A stretch of DNA of 64,000 nt from Deltaproteobacteria bacterium (lineage in GTDB: Bacteria > Bdellovibrionota > Bdellovibrionia > Bdellovibrionales > JAMPXM01): positions 186,001-250,000 of the forward strand of contig JAFLCB010000004.1 of NCBI GenBank assembly GCA_017302795.1, given 5' to 3'. Position numbers and translations under genes: made by a program. Positions 25,663 to 34,083 of this stretch are shown piece after piece. Each line of letters opens with the position of its first letter. Position 1 is the stretch's first letter. Below the pieces are notes generated by a model. It was not told the origin of the DNA. It worked only from the letters and a program-made list of their open reading frames with translations, and searched no databases.

Positions 25663-27668
25663 GTGATTACCTACCCAGCGGAGAAATTGAAGCGAAGGAC
25701 TATCAGCCTAGGTACCGCCTGATATACTCTCTGATCGGCGTCACATTTTTGGTATTTGCTCTGAGGCTTTGGATACTTCAGGTCGTAAATGGGGCCGAAC
25801 TTCGACAGTTCTCGGAACAGAACTCGATTCGAGAGACGAAAATCCCTGCTCCTCGCGGCATCGTCTATGATCGAAACGGAGAAGTCTTAGTAGAAAACCT
25901 TCCGGGCTTCGAAGTAAATCTGTCTCCTCAGTACGTTACAAATTTGGAAGAAACGGCCGAAGCGCTTGGCCTCGCACTAAATGTTCCAGCTAGCACAGTG
26001 ATGCAACTGGTGCAGAAAAGTCGTCGAATCAATGGGCCATTCCGACCTGTGCGGATAAAAGAAAATCTCACTCGCGACGACATTTTTAACATCGAAGTTT
26101 TAAAGCAGGATTATACTGGGATCGACATTAAGGAAACGGTCCTTCGCGCCTACCCACTGAAGGAAAATGGAGCTCAGTTTTTTGGCTACGTCGCCGAAAT
26201 ATCCAAGCGCCAACTACCAAGACTGAATGAAAAGTTTTCTGCACGCGGAGTGAAGTTCCAGCAGGGAGATCTTATCGGGACGATTGGTCTCGAGGAAATT
26301 TACGATTTGGATTTACGGGGAAAAGACGGAATCTCGGTCGCTCAGCTCGACGCTCATGGTCGCGAAGCATTTGGCGATCCAATGGGACTGCTTGGTTCTA
26401 TGGGCGGAATCACCCCCGCCACGCCTGGTAACAATGTTATTTTAACGATCGATAAGGATATTCAGGAAGCAGCTTGGAAAGCTTTCGTTGAAGGCAATCG
26501 CATCGGTGGGGCAATCGCGATGAAGGCCAACGGAGAAATTTTGGCGTGGGTCTCGGCACCAAGTTTCGATCCGAATGAGTTTTCCACGGGAATTTCTCCG
26601 GATCTTTGGCGTCGTTTGGTGAACGATCCTGATAAACCCCTTCGCAACAAGCCGATTCAAGATCACAACAGCCCCGGGTCAACTTTCAAGCCGCTGGTTG
26701 CAATGGCGGCTTTGGCAGAAAGTGTGATCACTCCGAACACGATTGTCTCTTGCCCGGGCGTCCTGCGTTTCGCTGGGCGCCCTTACCACGACCATCTGCG
26801 CGGTGGCCATGGTAATCTGAATGTCACACAGGCGGTCGAGCGTTCGTCGAACGTGTTCTTTTATAAGATGGGTATCGCGCTTGGGATCGACAAGATGTTT
26901 AAGGTTTGTGATGCGTTTGGGATAGGACGCAAAACAGGGATTGAGTTATTGGGCGAGCGCGCTGGCTTGATGCCTTCGAATGAATGGAAGAAGAGCACTA
27001 TCGGAGAAGAGTGGCAGCCTGGGGAGAACCTGTCCGTAGCAATTGGGCAAGGATTCGTTCTTTCGAACCCTCTGCAAATGGCGGTCGCCTACAATGCGAT
27101 CGGCACGGAAGGCAAGGTCGTAAAGCCCTTCGTGGTGAAACGTGTGTTGAGCGCCGAAAACAAATTGATTCGAGAATTTGAACCAACAGTGGTTCGGGAT
27201 TTGACCGATTCATCGACCGATTTTCACATCAAGAAAGATGTTTTCAAAAGCGTCAAAGAAGGTCTCCGATTGGTCGTCAACGGCGAACGAGGAACTGCGC
27301 GAGCGTCCCGCCTGAATTATATTGAAATCGCTGGCAAGACCGGGACATCGCAGGTCATGAACTTTTCTGCCGATCAGATTTATGCATCTTGTGAAGCCAG
27401 ACCGAAATACCAGCGCCATCACGGCTGGTTTATTGGCTATGCCCCAGCCGACAATCCAGAAATTGCATTTGGCGTACTCGCCGAACATGCTTGTCACGGG
27501 TCCAGTGGTGCTGCGCCAATAGCAAAGGCAATGGTCGCAGCCTATGTCGCGAAGTATCGACCGGAGTGGCTTGAGCGCGATCTCAGAAAGAAAAACAAAC
27601 CAGGTACAGCGGCTGCTGCGCCCGAACCTCAGGCCCCTGTTCCGGACGGCCCGATTGAGGGAGAGTAA
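25659..27668 (+). CDS. mrdA: Penicillin-binding protein 2, peptidoglycan transpeptidase
   Basis: The elongation-specific class B PBP that crosslinks peptidoglycan. It has one N-terminal membrane anchor (LIGVTFLVFALRLWILQ), a dimerisation/pedestal domain (PAPRGIVYDRNGEVL), and a transpeptidase domain with the catalytic GSTFKPL (Ser341, Lys344), RSSN and AGKTGTSQ motifs. Overlaps of 4 bp with mreD and 1 bp with rodA indicate one transcript. The C-terminal tail is a low-complexity Ala/Pro/Glu segment. Full length at 669 aa. Confidence 0.95.
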   Translation: MSDYLPSGEIEAKDYQPRYRLIYSLIGVTFLVFALRLWILQVVNGAELRQFSEQNSIRETKIPAPRGIVYDRNGEVLVENLPGFEVNLSPQYVTNLEETAEALGLALNVPASTVMQLVQKSRRINGPFRPVRIKENLTRDDIFNIEVLKQDYTGIDIKETVLRAYPLKENGAQFFGYVAEISKRQLPRLNEKFSARGVKFQQGDLIGTIGLEEIYDLDLRGKDGISVAQLDAHGREAFGDPMGLLGSMGGITPATPGNNVILTIDKDIQEAAWKAFVEGNRIGGAIAMKANGEILAWVSAPSFDPNEFSTGISPDLWRRLVNDPDKPLRNKPIQDHNSPGSTFKPLVAMAALAESVITPNTIVSCPGVLRFAGRPYHDHLRGGHGNLNVTQAVERSSNVFFYKMGIALGIDKMFKVCDAFGIGRKTGIELLGERAGLMPSNEWKKSTIGEEWQPGENLSVAIGQGFVLSNPLQMAVAYNAIGTEGKVVKPFVVKRVLSAENKLIREFEPTVVRDLTDSSTDFHIKKDVFKSVKEGLRLVVNGERGTARASRLNYIEIAGKTGTSQVMNFSADQIYASCEARPKYQRHHGWFIGYAPADNPEIAFGVLAEHACHGSSGAAPIAKAMVAAYVAKYRPEWLERDLRKKNKPGTAAAAPEPQAPVPDGPIEGE

Positions 27669-28789
27669 TGGCTGACTTTCAAATTCAGGAACGCGGTTTT
27701 TTTAAAAAACTCGATTGGAATTTCGTCATTCCGATTTTGTTCCTTCAAATTGTCGGCATCATCAACCTTTACTCTGCAACTCATGGCGTGAGCGACATAT
27801 CGACGGACCGTCTTTTCATCTCGCAAGTTCTTTGGCTGGTAAAAGGTTGGATCGTATTTCTAGCAGTTACCTTGATCGACTATCAGTTCTTCATACGACT
27901 TGCATATCTCGTTTATGGTTTGAATTTAGTAGCTCTTATTGCAGTTATGTTCGTCGGAAAAGTCGCGCTGGGTGCCCAGCGCTGGCTTGATCTTGGTTTT
28001 TTTAGCTACCAGCCCTCCGAGTCGATGAAGCTCGCGCTGGTTTTGGTTCTTGCAAAACTTCTGTCGCTAAAGTCCTTTCCTGATGGAATGGGACTAAAAG
28101 ATCTCGCCTTTCCTCTTTTAATTCTCGTGGGTGTCCCGTTCTTGATCACGGCCGAGCAGCCCGATCTTGGAACCGCAATGATGCTTTTAATCATTGGATC
28201 TAGCGTCTTGTTTTTCGTCCGCATTCGAAAGGTCCTGCTTGGTGCGTTGGCTGCTGTCTTGATTTTAGGTGCGACCGGTGGCTGGTTTTTTGGCCTTCGA
28301 GATTACCAAAAACATCGAATCTACACGTTCCTTGATCCCAATCGCGATCCACGAGGAAAAGGCTATAACAGCATCCAAAGTAAAATCGCGGTTGGTTCTG
28401 GCCAGATGCTCGGCAAAGGTTTTCGCAAGGGAACGCAGTCACAGCTTGAGTTCCTTCCCGAACGCCACACAGATTTTATTTTCTCAGTGCTTTCTGAAGA
28501 GTTTGGTTTTCTAGGTAGTCTGTTCACAATTTCGCTGTTTGGCCTCCTTTACCTGTCGATGATTAGAATCGCATCGCATGCCAGGGACAAAGCCGGAGCG
28601 CTAGTTACAGTCGGAATCACAGCGATTTTGTTCTGGCACATGTTCGTTAATATCGCGATGGTCATTGGGCTTTTGCCCATCGTTGGAATCCCGTTGCCGC
28701 TCCTAAGTTACGGGGGGTCGAATATGTTGACGACCATGGCGGCCCTAGGCATTGTTTCCAGCGTTAGCTACAGAAAATACCTCTTTTAA
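27668..28789 (+). CDS. rodA: RodA peptidoglycan glycosyltransferase (SEDS family)
   Basis: A SEDS protein that polymerises lipid II together with PBP2. About ten membrane segments are present. Family landmarks are GAQRWLDLGFFSYQPSE, TAEQPDLGTA, GKGFRKGTQSQLEFLPERHTDFIFSVLSEE and GLLPIVGIPLPLLSYGGSNM. It shares the TAATG overlap with mrdA. 373 residues is the standard length. Confidence 0.95.
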   Translation: MADFQIQERGFFKKLDWNFVIPILFLQIVGIINLYSATHGVSDISTDRLFISQVLWLVKGWIVFLAVTLIDYQFFIRLAYLVYGLNLVALIAVMFVGKVALGAQRWLDLGFFSYQPSESMKLALVLVLAKLLSLKSFPDGMGLKDLAFPLLILVGVPFLITAEQPDLGTAMMLLIIGSSVLFFVRIRKVLLGALAAVLILGATGGWFFGLRDYQKHRIYTFLDPNRDPRGKGYNSIQSKIAVGSGQMLGKGFRKGTQSQLEFLPERHTDFIFSVLSEEFGFLGSLFTISLFGLLYLSMIRIASHARDKAGALVTVGITAILFWHMFVNIAMVIGLLPIVGIPLPLLSYGGSNMLTTMAALGIVSSVSYRKYLF

Positions 28790-28862
28790 GCTACTTTGTA
28801 GTAGGATGAAGAGGGACATACCGGTCCAAGGAATCTGTATTAATCGAAACAAGGGGGATAGC

Positions 28863-29609
28863 TTGAACTTGGCTCGCTTATTCATCGTCTTGATTGTTTT
28901 GCCGGTCGGTACGGCGAATGGAAAAACCTCTCCGCCAAGCGTCTGCAAAGGCCAAGACGAAGTGGTCGTTGTTAAGCTGCCTGCCCCGCGCGAAGACGCA
29001 CTTCTCGTGAAATGTGACAAGACTTCTGATCTTTCCCAACCCGAAGCACGGCCCTTTTCAAGAGTGGAGCTGGCTCGACTCTACAATGAGACACGCGGCA
29101 ATTCCCCACGCGAGGAACACGCTGAAAAGTGGAAAACCACTTTCGGAATTACTCAGGAAAGTCTTCGAGCGAAAATTTCCGACATCGAAATCGGTCAAGA
29201 GATTCTTCAGTTTCCACAGTCGGAAGATCTCGCTGCAATTCGAAAGCTAGCTAGCCAAATTTCTGAAACTCAAGGCATCAGCAACCGCGAAGTGACGATT
29301 GGTAAGGACTTATCCATGCAAGAATTCGAAAGTGGCCGGCTCCGCCTGTTTGCGGGCCTCTGTGAGCAAAGTGGTGGTCATTTCGCTATTCCAGCTAAGT
29401 TTCTTGAAGAGTTTCAGCTAGGCGGACGCTCGTCCTTAGAGGGCACAGCCGTTTGCAATTGCCACGGAAAAGTGTTCAGCAATCCGATCGACTATCAGTG
29501 TAACTCCAAAGGCGAGCGCAAAGCCTCCGGCGAGAGATTATTTCGCGAGAGAGCGAATCCAAAAGGGAATGAAACTAAGCCTGCGGCTTCCGGCGCAACC
29601 GGAAAATAG
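28863..29609 (+). CDS. Secreted protein of unknown function behind rodA
   Basis: I chose the TTG at 28863 because it gives a proper signal peptide (NLARLFIVLIVLPVGTANG) with AAGGGGG six bases before it; longer readings start within rodA. The mature protein has a charged helical middle and a C-terminal part with several Cys residues (LFAGLCEQSGGHFAI ... GTAVCNCHGKVF ... YQCNSKG), suggesting disulfides. It is 73 bp behind rodA on the same strand and may belong to the rod-shape operon; a cell-wall-related role is only inference. A copy of the hairpin repeat follows its stop. Confidence 0.65.
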   Translation: MNLARLFIVLIVLPVGTANGKTSPPSVCKGQDEVVVVKLPAPREDALLVKCDKTSDLSQPEARPFSRVELARLYNETRGNSPREEHAEKWKTTFGITQESLRAKISDIEIGQEILQFPQSEDLAAIRKLASQISETQGISNREVTIGKDLSMQEFESGRLRLFAGLCEQSGGHFAIPAKFLEEFQLGGRSSLEGTAVCNCHGKVFSNPIDYQCNSKGERKASGERLFRERANPKGNETKPAASGATGK

Positions 29610-29675
29610 TAACGGCCCCGATCTTTTCGTGCCACTGCACGAAAAGCAGTGAAGGACGGAGGCCGTAACGACACT
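29610..29675 (-). repeat. Hairpin repeat, locus D (single copy)
   Basis: One copy fills the whole gap between two convergent genes. Read on the minus strand it has TGTCGTTACGGCC, then the stem CTTTTCGTGC-AGTG-GCACGAAAAG (29623-29646, perfect 10 bp). An outer ACGGCC/GGCCGT pair also brackets the unit. It is oriented with trxA transcription and starts right behind the trxA stop, so it may serve as its 3' structure. Confidence 0.85.
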
Positions 29676-30002
29676 TTAAAACGCGGAAGAGATGAAGCTG
29701 ACGATTTCTTCTTTAGAGCGGTTACCAACCATGTGGTTCACTTGCTGGCCGCCTTTAAATAGAATCATTGTCGGAATTCCGCGAACGCCAAACTTTTCGG
29801 TCATCTCGCGATTGTTATCGATGTCGAGTTTTACGATTTTAACTTTGCCTGACAATTCGCCGGCGATTTCTTCAAGCTTAGGCGCCAGCGATTTGCATGG
29901 GCCACACCATTCTGCCCAAAAGTCGACAAGCACTGGAACGTCAGATTTCAGCACGTCAGTCTCAAAAGTTCCATCCGTTGTCGCAGCAGTATTGGCTCCC
30001 AT
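29676..30002 (-). CDS. trxA: Thioredoxin
   Basis: A 108-residue classical thioredoxin that reduces disulfides in the cytoplasm. The active site is WCGPC (residues 32-36) inside VDFWAEWCGPCKSLAP, and the cis-Pro is in RGIPTMILFKGG. AAGGAGATAG precedes the ATG. It is a single gene with its own promoter (see 30071-30101). Confidence 0.95.
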   Translation of the reverse strand: MGANTAATTDGTFETDVLKSDVPVLVDFWAEWCGPCKSLAPKLEEIAGELSGKVKIVKLDIDNNREMTEKFGVRGIPTMILFKGGQQVNHMVGNRSKEEIVSFISSAF

Positions 30003-30070
30003 TTCTATCTCCTTTAGTCGCGGACTCGGACCGCGAGCAATGTCCTTACCAGGACCGTCTTACACCTTCC

Positions 30071-30101
30071 TTTATAATGGAGCCTCGCAGAGGAAGGTCA
30101 A
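30071..30101 (-). promoter_or_regulatory. Candidate trxA promoter
   Basis: On the minus strand TTGACC (30096-30101) is followed by TATAAA (30071-30076) with a 19-bp spacer. The spacing is long, so the call is weak. It sits about 70 bp before the trxA start. Confidence 0.4.
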
Positions 30102-30251
30102 GGCGCCCAAGCGTTCAATATTCTCAAATTGAGACACATTAACGCATAGTTTCCCAGACCGTGCTCAAACAAAGATCAAAGATGTCAGGACTGATGGCCC
30201 GTCCTTGTCGAATTCTACTTGGGCGACCGGTGAAGCTACCGATAAGACCTC

Positions 30252-32195
30252 ATGCTCAAGAACGAGATCAAAATCCTAATTGTCGACGACGATGTCGCCT
30301 TTGGCGCCGGAATACGCGAGGCCCTCGTGCGCGAGGGCTTCAACCCAATTCTTGTGCACAAGCCTGACGACGCCATTTCTCAGCTGAAAGTTCATGCAAT
30401 TTCTCTGGCGATCATCGATTGTATGCTACCGAAAATGAACGGCCGCGATCTCGCAAAAAAAATGGATGAAGAAGGCGCTGGCGGAATTCCGAAAATCCTA
30501 ATGTCTGGAATCTTTCGCGACAAAAACTTTATAAAAGAATCGCTCATAAAAACTGGTGCGAAATCGTTCATTACCAAGCCCGTTGAACTTCTGGATGTTA
30601 TTCGCCAGGTCAATGATTGCGTTGGCCATTTGATCGACATCCCCGTTTCACCTGTCATTGAGCTGATGACAAAGACCATGATCACCCCAGGCGAACGCTT
30701 GAAGGCGATCAACGAAAGTGAAACTGTGCATGGTTTCGAACTGCCGTGGATCTTTGCGATGCTGATGCACCCAAAGGTCTCTGGAATCCTAAATATCCTA
30801 AGCGCTGAAGGCGACCCCTCGCTGGTAGGCTTTAAGGCTGGCGAAATTATCCAAGTTGCAAACCGTGATCAGAAGTCTTACTTCGGAGTACTTTTGGTCG
30901 AACATGGATTCATCGAGCAAGAAGAGCTCGATGCGGCCATGAACGAAACTGTCAGCGTTAAAAAACTTGGCGAGCGTTTGGTTGACGCAAATCTTTTAAG
31001 TCCGCATGCAATTTCGATTGTGATGGCCGAGCAACAGGGGATTCGGCTTGGAAAAATCGTCGGCAACACTAGCGTTAAAATTTCTTTCGTCGAGACCGAA
31101 GAATTGCGCGAAGAAGCAAACATCGACACTCACATGCTGAACGACATTTTCAACGATTGGGTGACTTCGAAGTTTCCGGTCGACTGGATGAAAACCTTCT
31201 ACACGCCTTGGATTCGGCACAAAATAATTGCCGGCCCGGATCACGGCGATATGAACCGTACGCTTTCGGGCCCCGCAGTGTTGCGAGCGTCGAAAATCCT
31301 TCCCCTCATTTCCAAAGGTGTCACGATTGAATCAATGCAGATGGAAACCGGGCTTTCTGACAGCGATTTCTTCCCGGCATTTCACAACCTGTTTTTAGGC
31401 AGCTACGTCCGATTTGGTGAAGAGGTAAAAACGACCGACGTCCAGGTTCAGCGAAAGCGCTTGAAAAAGCTCGAGCTTGACCTAGAACGACAAAACTTTT
31501 TCGAGCGGATGGGCGTTTCGCCTAAAGCCAAAGACGTCGAAATCAAACGAGCCTATCACGAGCTCGCTAAAACGATTCACCCGGATCGACTTGGCTCTGA
31601 TGCCCCAATTGACATTCGAGACTTAGCTCGCAAATGCTTTAATATGATTCAAGAAGCCAACGAGGTTCTTTCTAACCCAAATTCTCGCGATAATTATCTG
31701 CTGGAGTTAGAACAAGGTCGTGCCGAGAAAATCTTGGAAGCTGAGCAGATGATGGAGCAAGCTCGAGCCTGCTTGGCGAAGGGCGACGTGCGCCGGGCTA
31801 AAGAGATGCTCGAAGACGCCATCCTGCACGTTCCGATGACCACAGACCTTCGCCTTCTGCTGATGTGGGCACAAATTAAGAGTTCAAATGCCGAGAAAGA
31901 TTCTGATTTAGTTGGTCGCCTGAAAGATCAGCTTTCAGCAGTCCCACCAGAAGACCGTCACAATGCGGTGTACTTCTTTGTAAAGGGCCTTGTACAGAAA
32001 GCATCAGGGGACTTCGACGGCGCGCGAAGATCTTTGGAGCAATCGGTCGGCATTGAGCAAAACTTTGTCGACGCAAAACGCGAACTCAATGTCTTAAGCC
32101 TTCAAGCGGGCCGCTTGGAAAAGCCAGTCGATCTGTTGAAGGGCGATTTAAAGGACGTTCTGGGCGTACTTCTAGGCGGAAAAAAGAAACGCTAG
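30252..32195 (+). CDS. Response regulator with PatA/GspE-N-like, DnaJ and TPR domains
   Basis: Domains in order: an intact receiver (residues 6-122; acidic pair D12/D13, acceptor D56 in AIIDCMLPKMNG, Lys109 in FITKPVE), a DUF4388/PatA-like part (SGILNILSAEGDPSLVG ... YFGVLLVEHGFI), a MshEN/GspE-N-like segment, a J-domain with HPD at 443-445 (KTIHPDRLG), and TPR-type helices to the end. So phosphorylation should control a module that may recruit DnaK or other partners. This mix is known from Bdellovibrio- and myxobacteria-like genomes. No histidine kinase is adjacent. Confidence 0.8.
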   Translation: MLKNEIKILIVDDDVAFGAGIREALVREGFNPILVHKPDDAISQLKVHAISLAIIDCMLPKMNGRDLAKKMDEEGAGGIPKILMSGIFRDKNFIKESLIKTGAKSFITKPVELLDVIRQVNDCVGHLIDIPVSPVIELMTKTMITPGERLKAINESETVHGFELPWIFAMLMHPKVSGILNILSAEGDPSLVGFKAGEIIQVANRDQKSYFGVLLVEHGFIEQEELDAAMNETVSVKKLGERLVDANLLSPHAISIVMAEQQGIRLGKIVGNTSVKISFVETEELREEANIDTHMLNDIFNDWVTSKFPVDWMKTFYTPWIRHKIIAGPDHGDMNRTLSGPAVLRASKILPLISKGVTIESMQMETGLSDSDFFPAFHNLFLGSYVRFGEEVKTTDVQVQRKRLKKLELDLERQNFFERMGVSPKAKDVEIKRAYHELAKTIHPDRLGSDAPIDIRDLARKCFNMIQEANEVLSNPNSRDNYLLELEQGRAEKILEAEQMMEQARACLAKGDVRRAKEMLEDAILHVPMTTDLRLLLMWAQIKSSNAEKDSDLVGRLKDQLSAVPPEDRHNAVYFFVKGLVQKASGDFDGARRSLEQSVGIEQNFVDAKRELNVLSLQAGRLEKPVDLLKGDLKDVLGVLLGGKKKR

Positions 32196-32201
32196 GTTGC
32201 C

Positions 32202-33038
32202 TCAAGTGCCGCCCGACTTTTTGCCGTCTGTATTTTTACCTTCGATCGCCGTCGAGTAGTCATCAGGCGTAAGACTTTGCGCCGTTTCGATCATCGCTCG
32301 AACAAACTCGCGCTTTTCGCGATTGTGCTTTGCCACTTTCTGCTCTTCTTCAATCGATAAATTCTTTTCAGCCTCTTCCAAAGCTAGACGCGCATCCCGC
32401 ATTTGATTGACATCCAACATCGGCGGAAGCTCCTCTGCCATCTCTTGTTCCAAGAACTTCTGATATCGGCGCTCGCGCGCGGAAACGGGCTTGATCAAGG
32501 AAGATGCTTCGTCAAGCGTACCAGGTTTCACAGTCTTATCTGACTCGCCGGTCCCCGTTACATGGATCAGCGGCAAGGAAGCCTCTTGGTGTTTGATAAT
32601 TTTTAGTTCTTCCGGCTCAAACAAGCGCGCACTGACGATTTTCGAATATTTTTCTAGCAAGGGTTCAGATGGAAGACCCAATAATCGGGAAACAACTTTC
32701 AATGCCGACCGCGGTTCGAATGGAGTTTCAATCACAGCGTCGACATCGGCGTACAAAAGACCGGGATCTTGAGAAAGCTTGTCGTCGCCTCGGTTTGGCA
32801 AGAGCACGACTAGCTTTGGCTGAGTCGAGCCGAATCGAAGTTTGGGCGCGAGGTTCAGGCCATCGACATTTCGCCCACGCCCGGTTGCAATAGCGAGATC
32901 TGGCGGGAACCCCAGCACAGTTTCCGCTACGAGCGACTCTCGACCGATACTCAATACATCAAATCCCAGCCGCCGAAACAGCGTTTCGAGGCCAACGAGC
33001 TCGTTGAAATCGTCGATGACGAGAAGGATTTTGCGCAC
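32202..33038 (-). CDS. Degenerate receiver (pseudo-receiver) protein
   Basis: The N-terminal 120 residues have the receiver fold (MRKILLVIDDFNELVGLETL; acidic pair D9/D10), but the acceptor Asp is replaced by Thr52 (DLAIATGRGRNVDG) and the conserved Lys by Thr105 (VIETPFEP). Phosphorylation at the usual site is therefore unlikely. The rest is a linker and a charged helical C-terminus (about 185-255, coiled-coil-like). It is convergent with the intact receiver-DnaJ fusion, 6 bp apart at the stops, suggesting a functional pairing. GTG start. Confidence 0.7.
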   Translation of the reverse strand: MRKILLVIDDFNELVGLETLFRRLGFDVLSIGRESLVAETVLGFPPDLAIATGRGRNVDGLNLAPKLRFGSTQPKLVVLLPNRGDDKLSQDPGLLYADVDAVIETPFEPRSALKVVSRLLGLPSEPLLEKYSKIVSARLFEPEELKIIKHQEASLPLIHVTGTGESDKTVKPGTLDEASSLIKPVSARERRYQKFLEQEMAEELPPMLDVNQMRDARLALEEAEKNLSIEEEQKVAKHNREKREFVRAMIETAQSLTPDDYSTAIEGKNTDGKKSGGT

Positions 33039-33144
33039 ACTCCATGGTCAAAATGGCGCGACGCAAAGGTCAAACACCTCGATAAAGTTCACCCATGCTT
33101 AACGCCTTGCTTCAATCTCAATCCATTGTTACAACCGAGGGCCG

Positions 33145-34065
33145 ATGACTCGCACAAAACTTGATATGCAGCCTACGGAGCCGCCCGTCCCATTGAGTGG
33201 CTTCACAGTTATTCGCAATGCCCGCCTGATGGGGTACCCGGTCTTAGAGAGTATTAAAAGTCTGCTTCCCCTTGTTGACGAGCTCGTTGTGGGCCTGGGC
33301 CAAAGCGACGACGACACGCGGTCCATGCTTGAAAGCCTGAAAAATTCTAAAATCAAAATTTTCGACAGCTTCTGGGACACTGGAAAAACCAAAGGTGGCC
33401 TGATTCTAAGTGAAAAAACCAATGAGGCGTTGGCCCATTGCCAGCACGACTGGTGCTTTTACTTGCAGGCTGACGAAGTCTTGCACGAGCGCGATTTGCC
33501 CTCGATCCAAGCAGCTGTCGCACTTGCGAACTTACGACCAGAGATCCAGGGCCTTCTTTTTGATTACATTCATTTCTACGGCAGCTATTCGACGGTTGCC
33601 ACATCCAGGCGCTGGTATCGTAAAGAGGTTCGAATTGTACGGAAATCGAGTGGCATTCAAAGCCACAATGACGCGCAAGGTTTTCGTGTTCCCGGGTCCA
33701 GTGGCCTGCTGAAACCGCACGTTATTCCCGCGAGTGCACGTATTTTCCACTATGGCTGGGTAAAACCACCGAAAATGATGGGACAAAAGAGTAAACTTCT
33801 TAACCGATGGTGGCATGGCAACAAAAGGGATCACGAATTCGACAATTTTGAGTATGCTCGGCAATATGGCTTGCGGCCATTCACCGACACGCATCCGGCA
33901 ATTATGGCGGATCTCGTGCGATCTCAGGATTGGAAGTTTGACCCCAAGTTAAACCTTTCGGAATGGTCGCTAAAAGATTTAAACCTTTTCGCAAGCGATG
34001 TGTTGGAACGACTAACAGGTCACCGAATCGGCGAGTACAAACCCTACCGGCTTGAAAAAAATTAA
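33145..34065 (+). CDS. Glycosyltransferase family 2-like protein
   Basis: The GT-A fold start GFTVIRNARLMGYPVLESIKS, VDELVVGLGQSDDDTRSML and the aspartate-containing WCFYLQADEVLHE (in place of DxD) mark a family 2-like glycosyltransferase of the type that acts on surface polysaccharides. No transmembrane segment is seen, so it is cytoplasmic or peripheral. It lies 18 bp before kdsA on the same strand and precedes the LPS permease gene, supporting a role in LPS core or O-chain synthesis. Donor and acceptor sugars are unknown. Confidence 0.75.
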   Translation: MTRTKLDMQPTEPPVPLSGFTVIRNARLMGYPVLESIKSLLPLVDELVVGLGQSDDDTRSMLESLKNSKIKIFDSFWDTGKTKGGLILSEKTNEALAHCQHDWCFYLQADEVLHERDLPSIQAAVALANLRPEIQGLLFDYIHFYGSYSTVATSRRWYRKEVRIVRKSSGIQSHNDAQGFRVPGSSGLLKPHVIPASARIFHYGWVKPPKMMGQKSKLLNRWWHGNKRDHEFDNFEYARQYGLRPFTDTHPAIMADLVRSQDWKFDPKLNLSEWSLKDLNLFASDVLERLTGHRIGEYKPYRLEKN

Positions 34066-34083
34066 GCCAAGAACGAGAGAAAA

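Noticed and set aside
29692-30132. 146-aa frame opposite trxA
   Set aside because: Shadow of trxA and its promoter; nothing recognisable.
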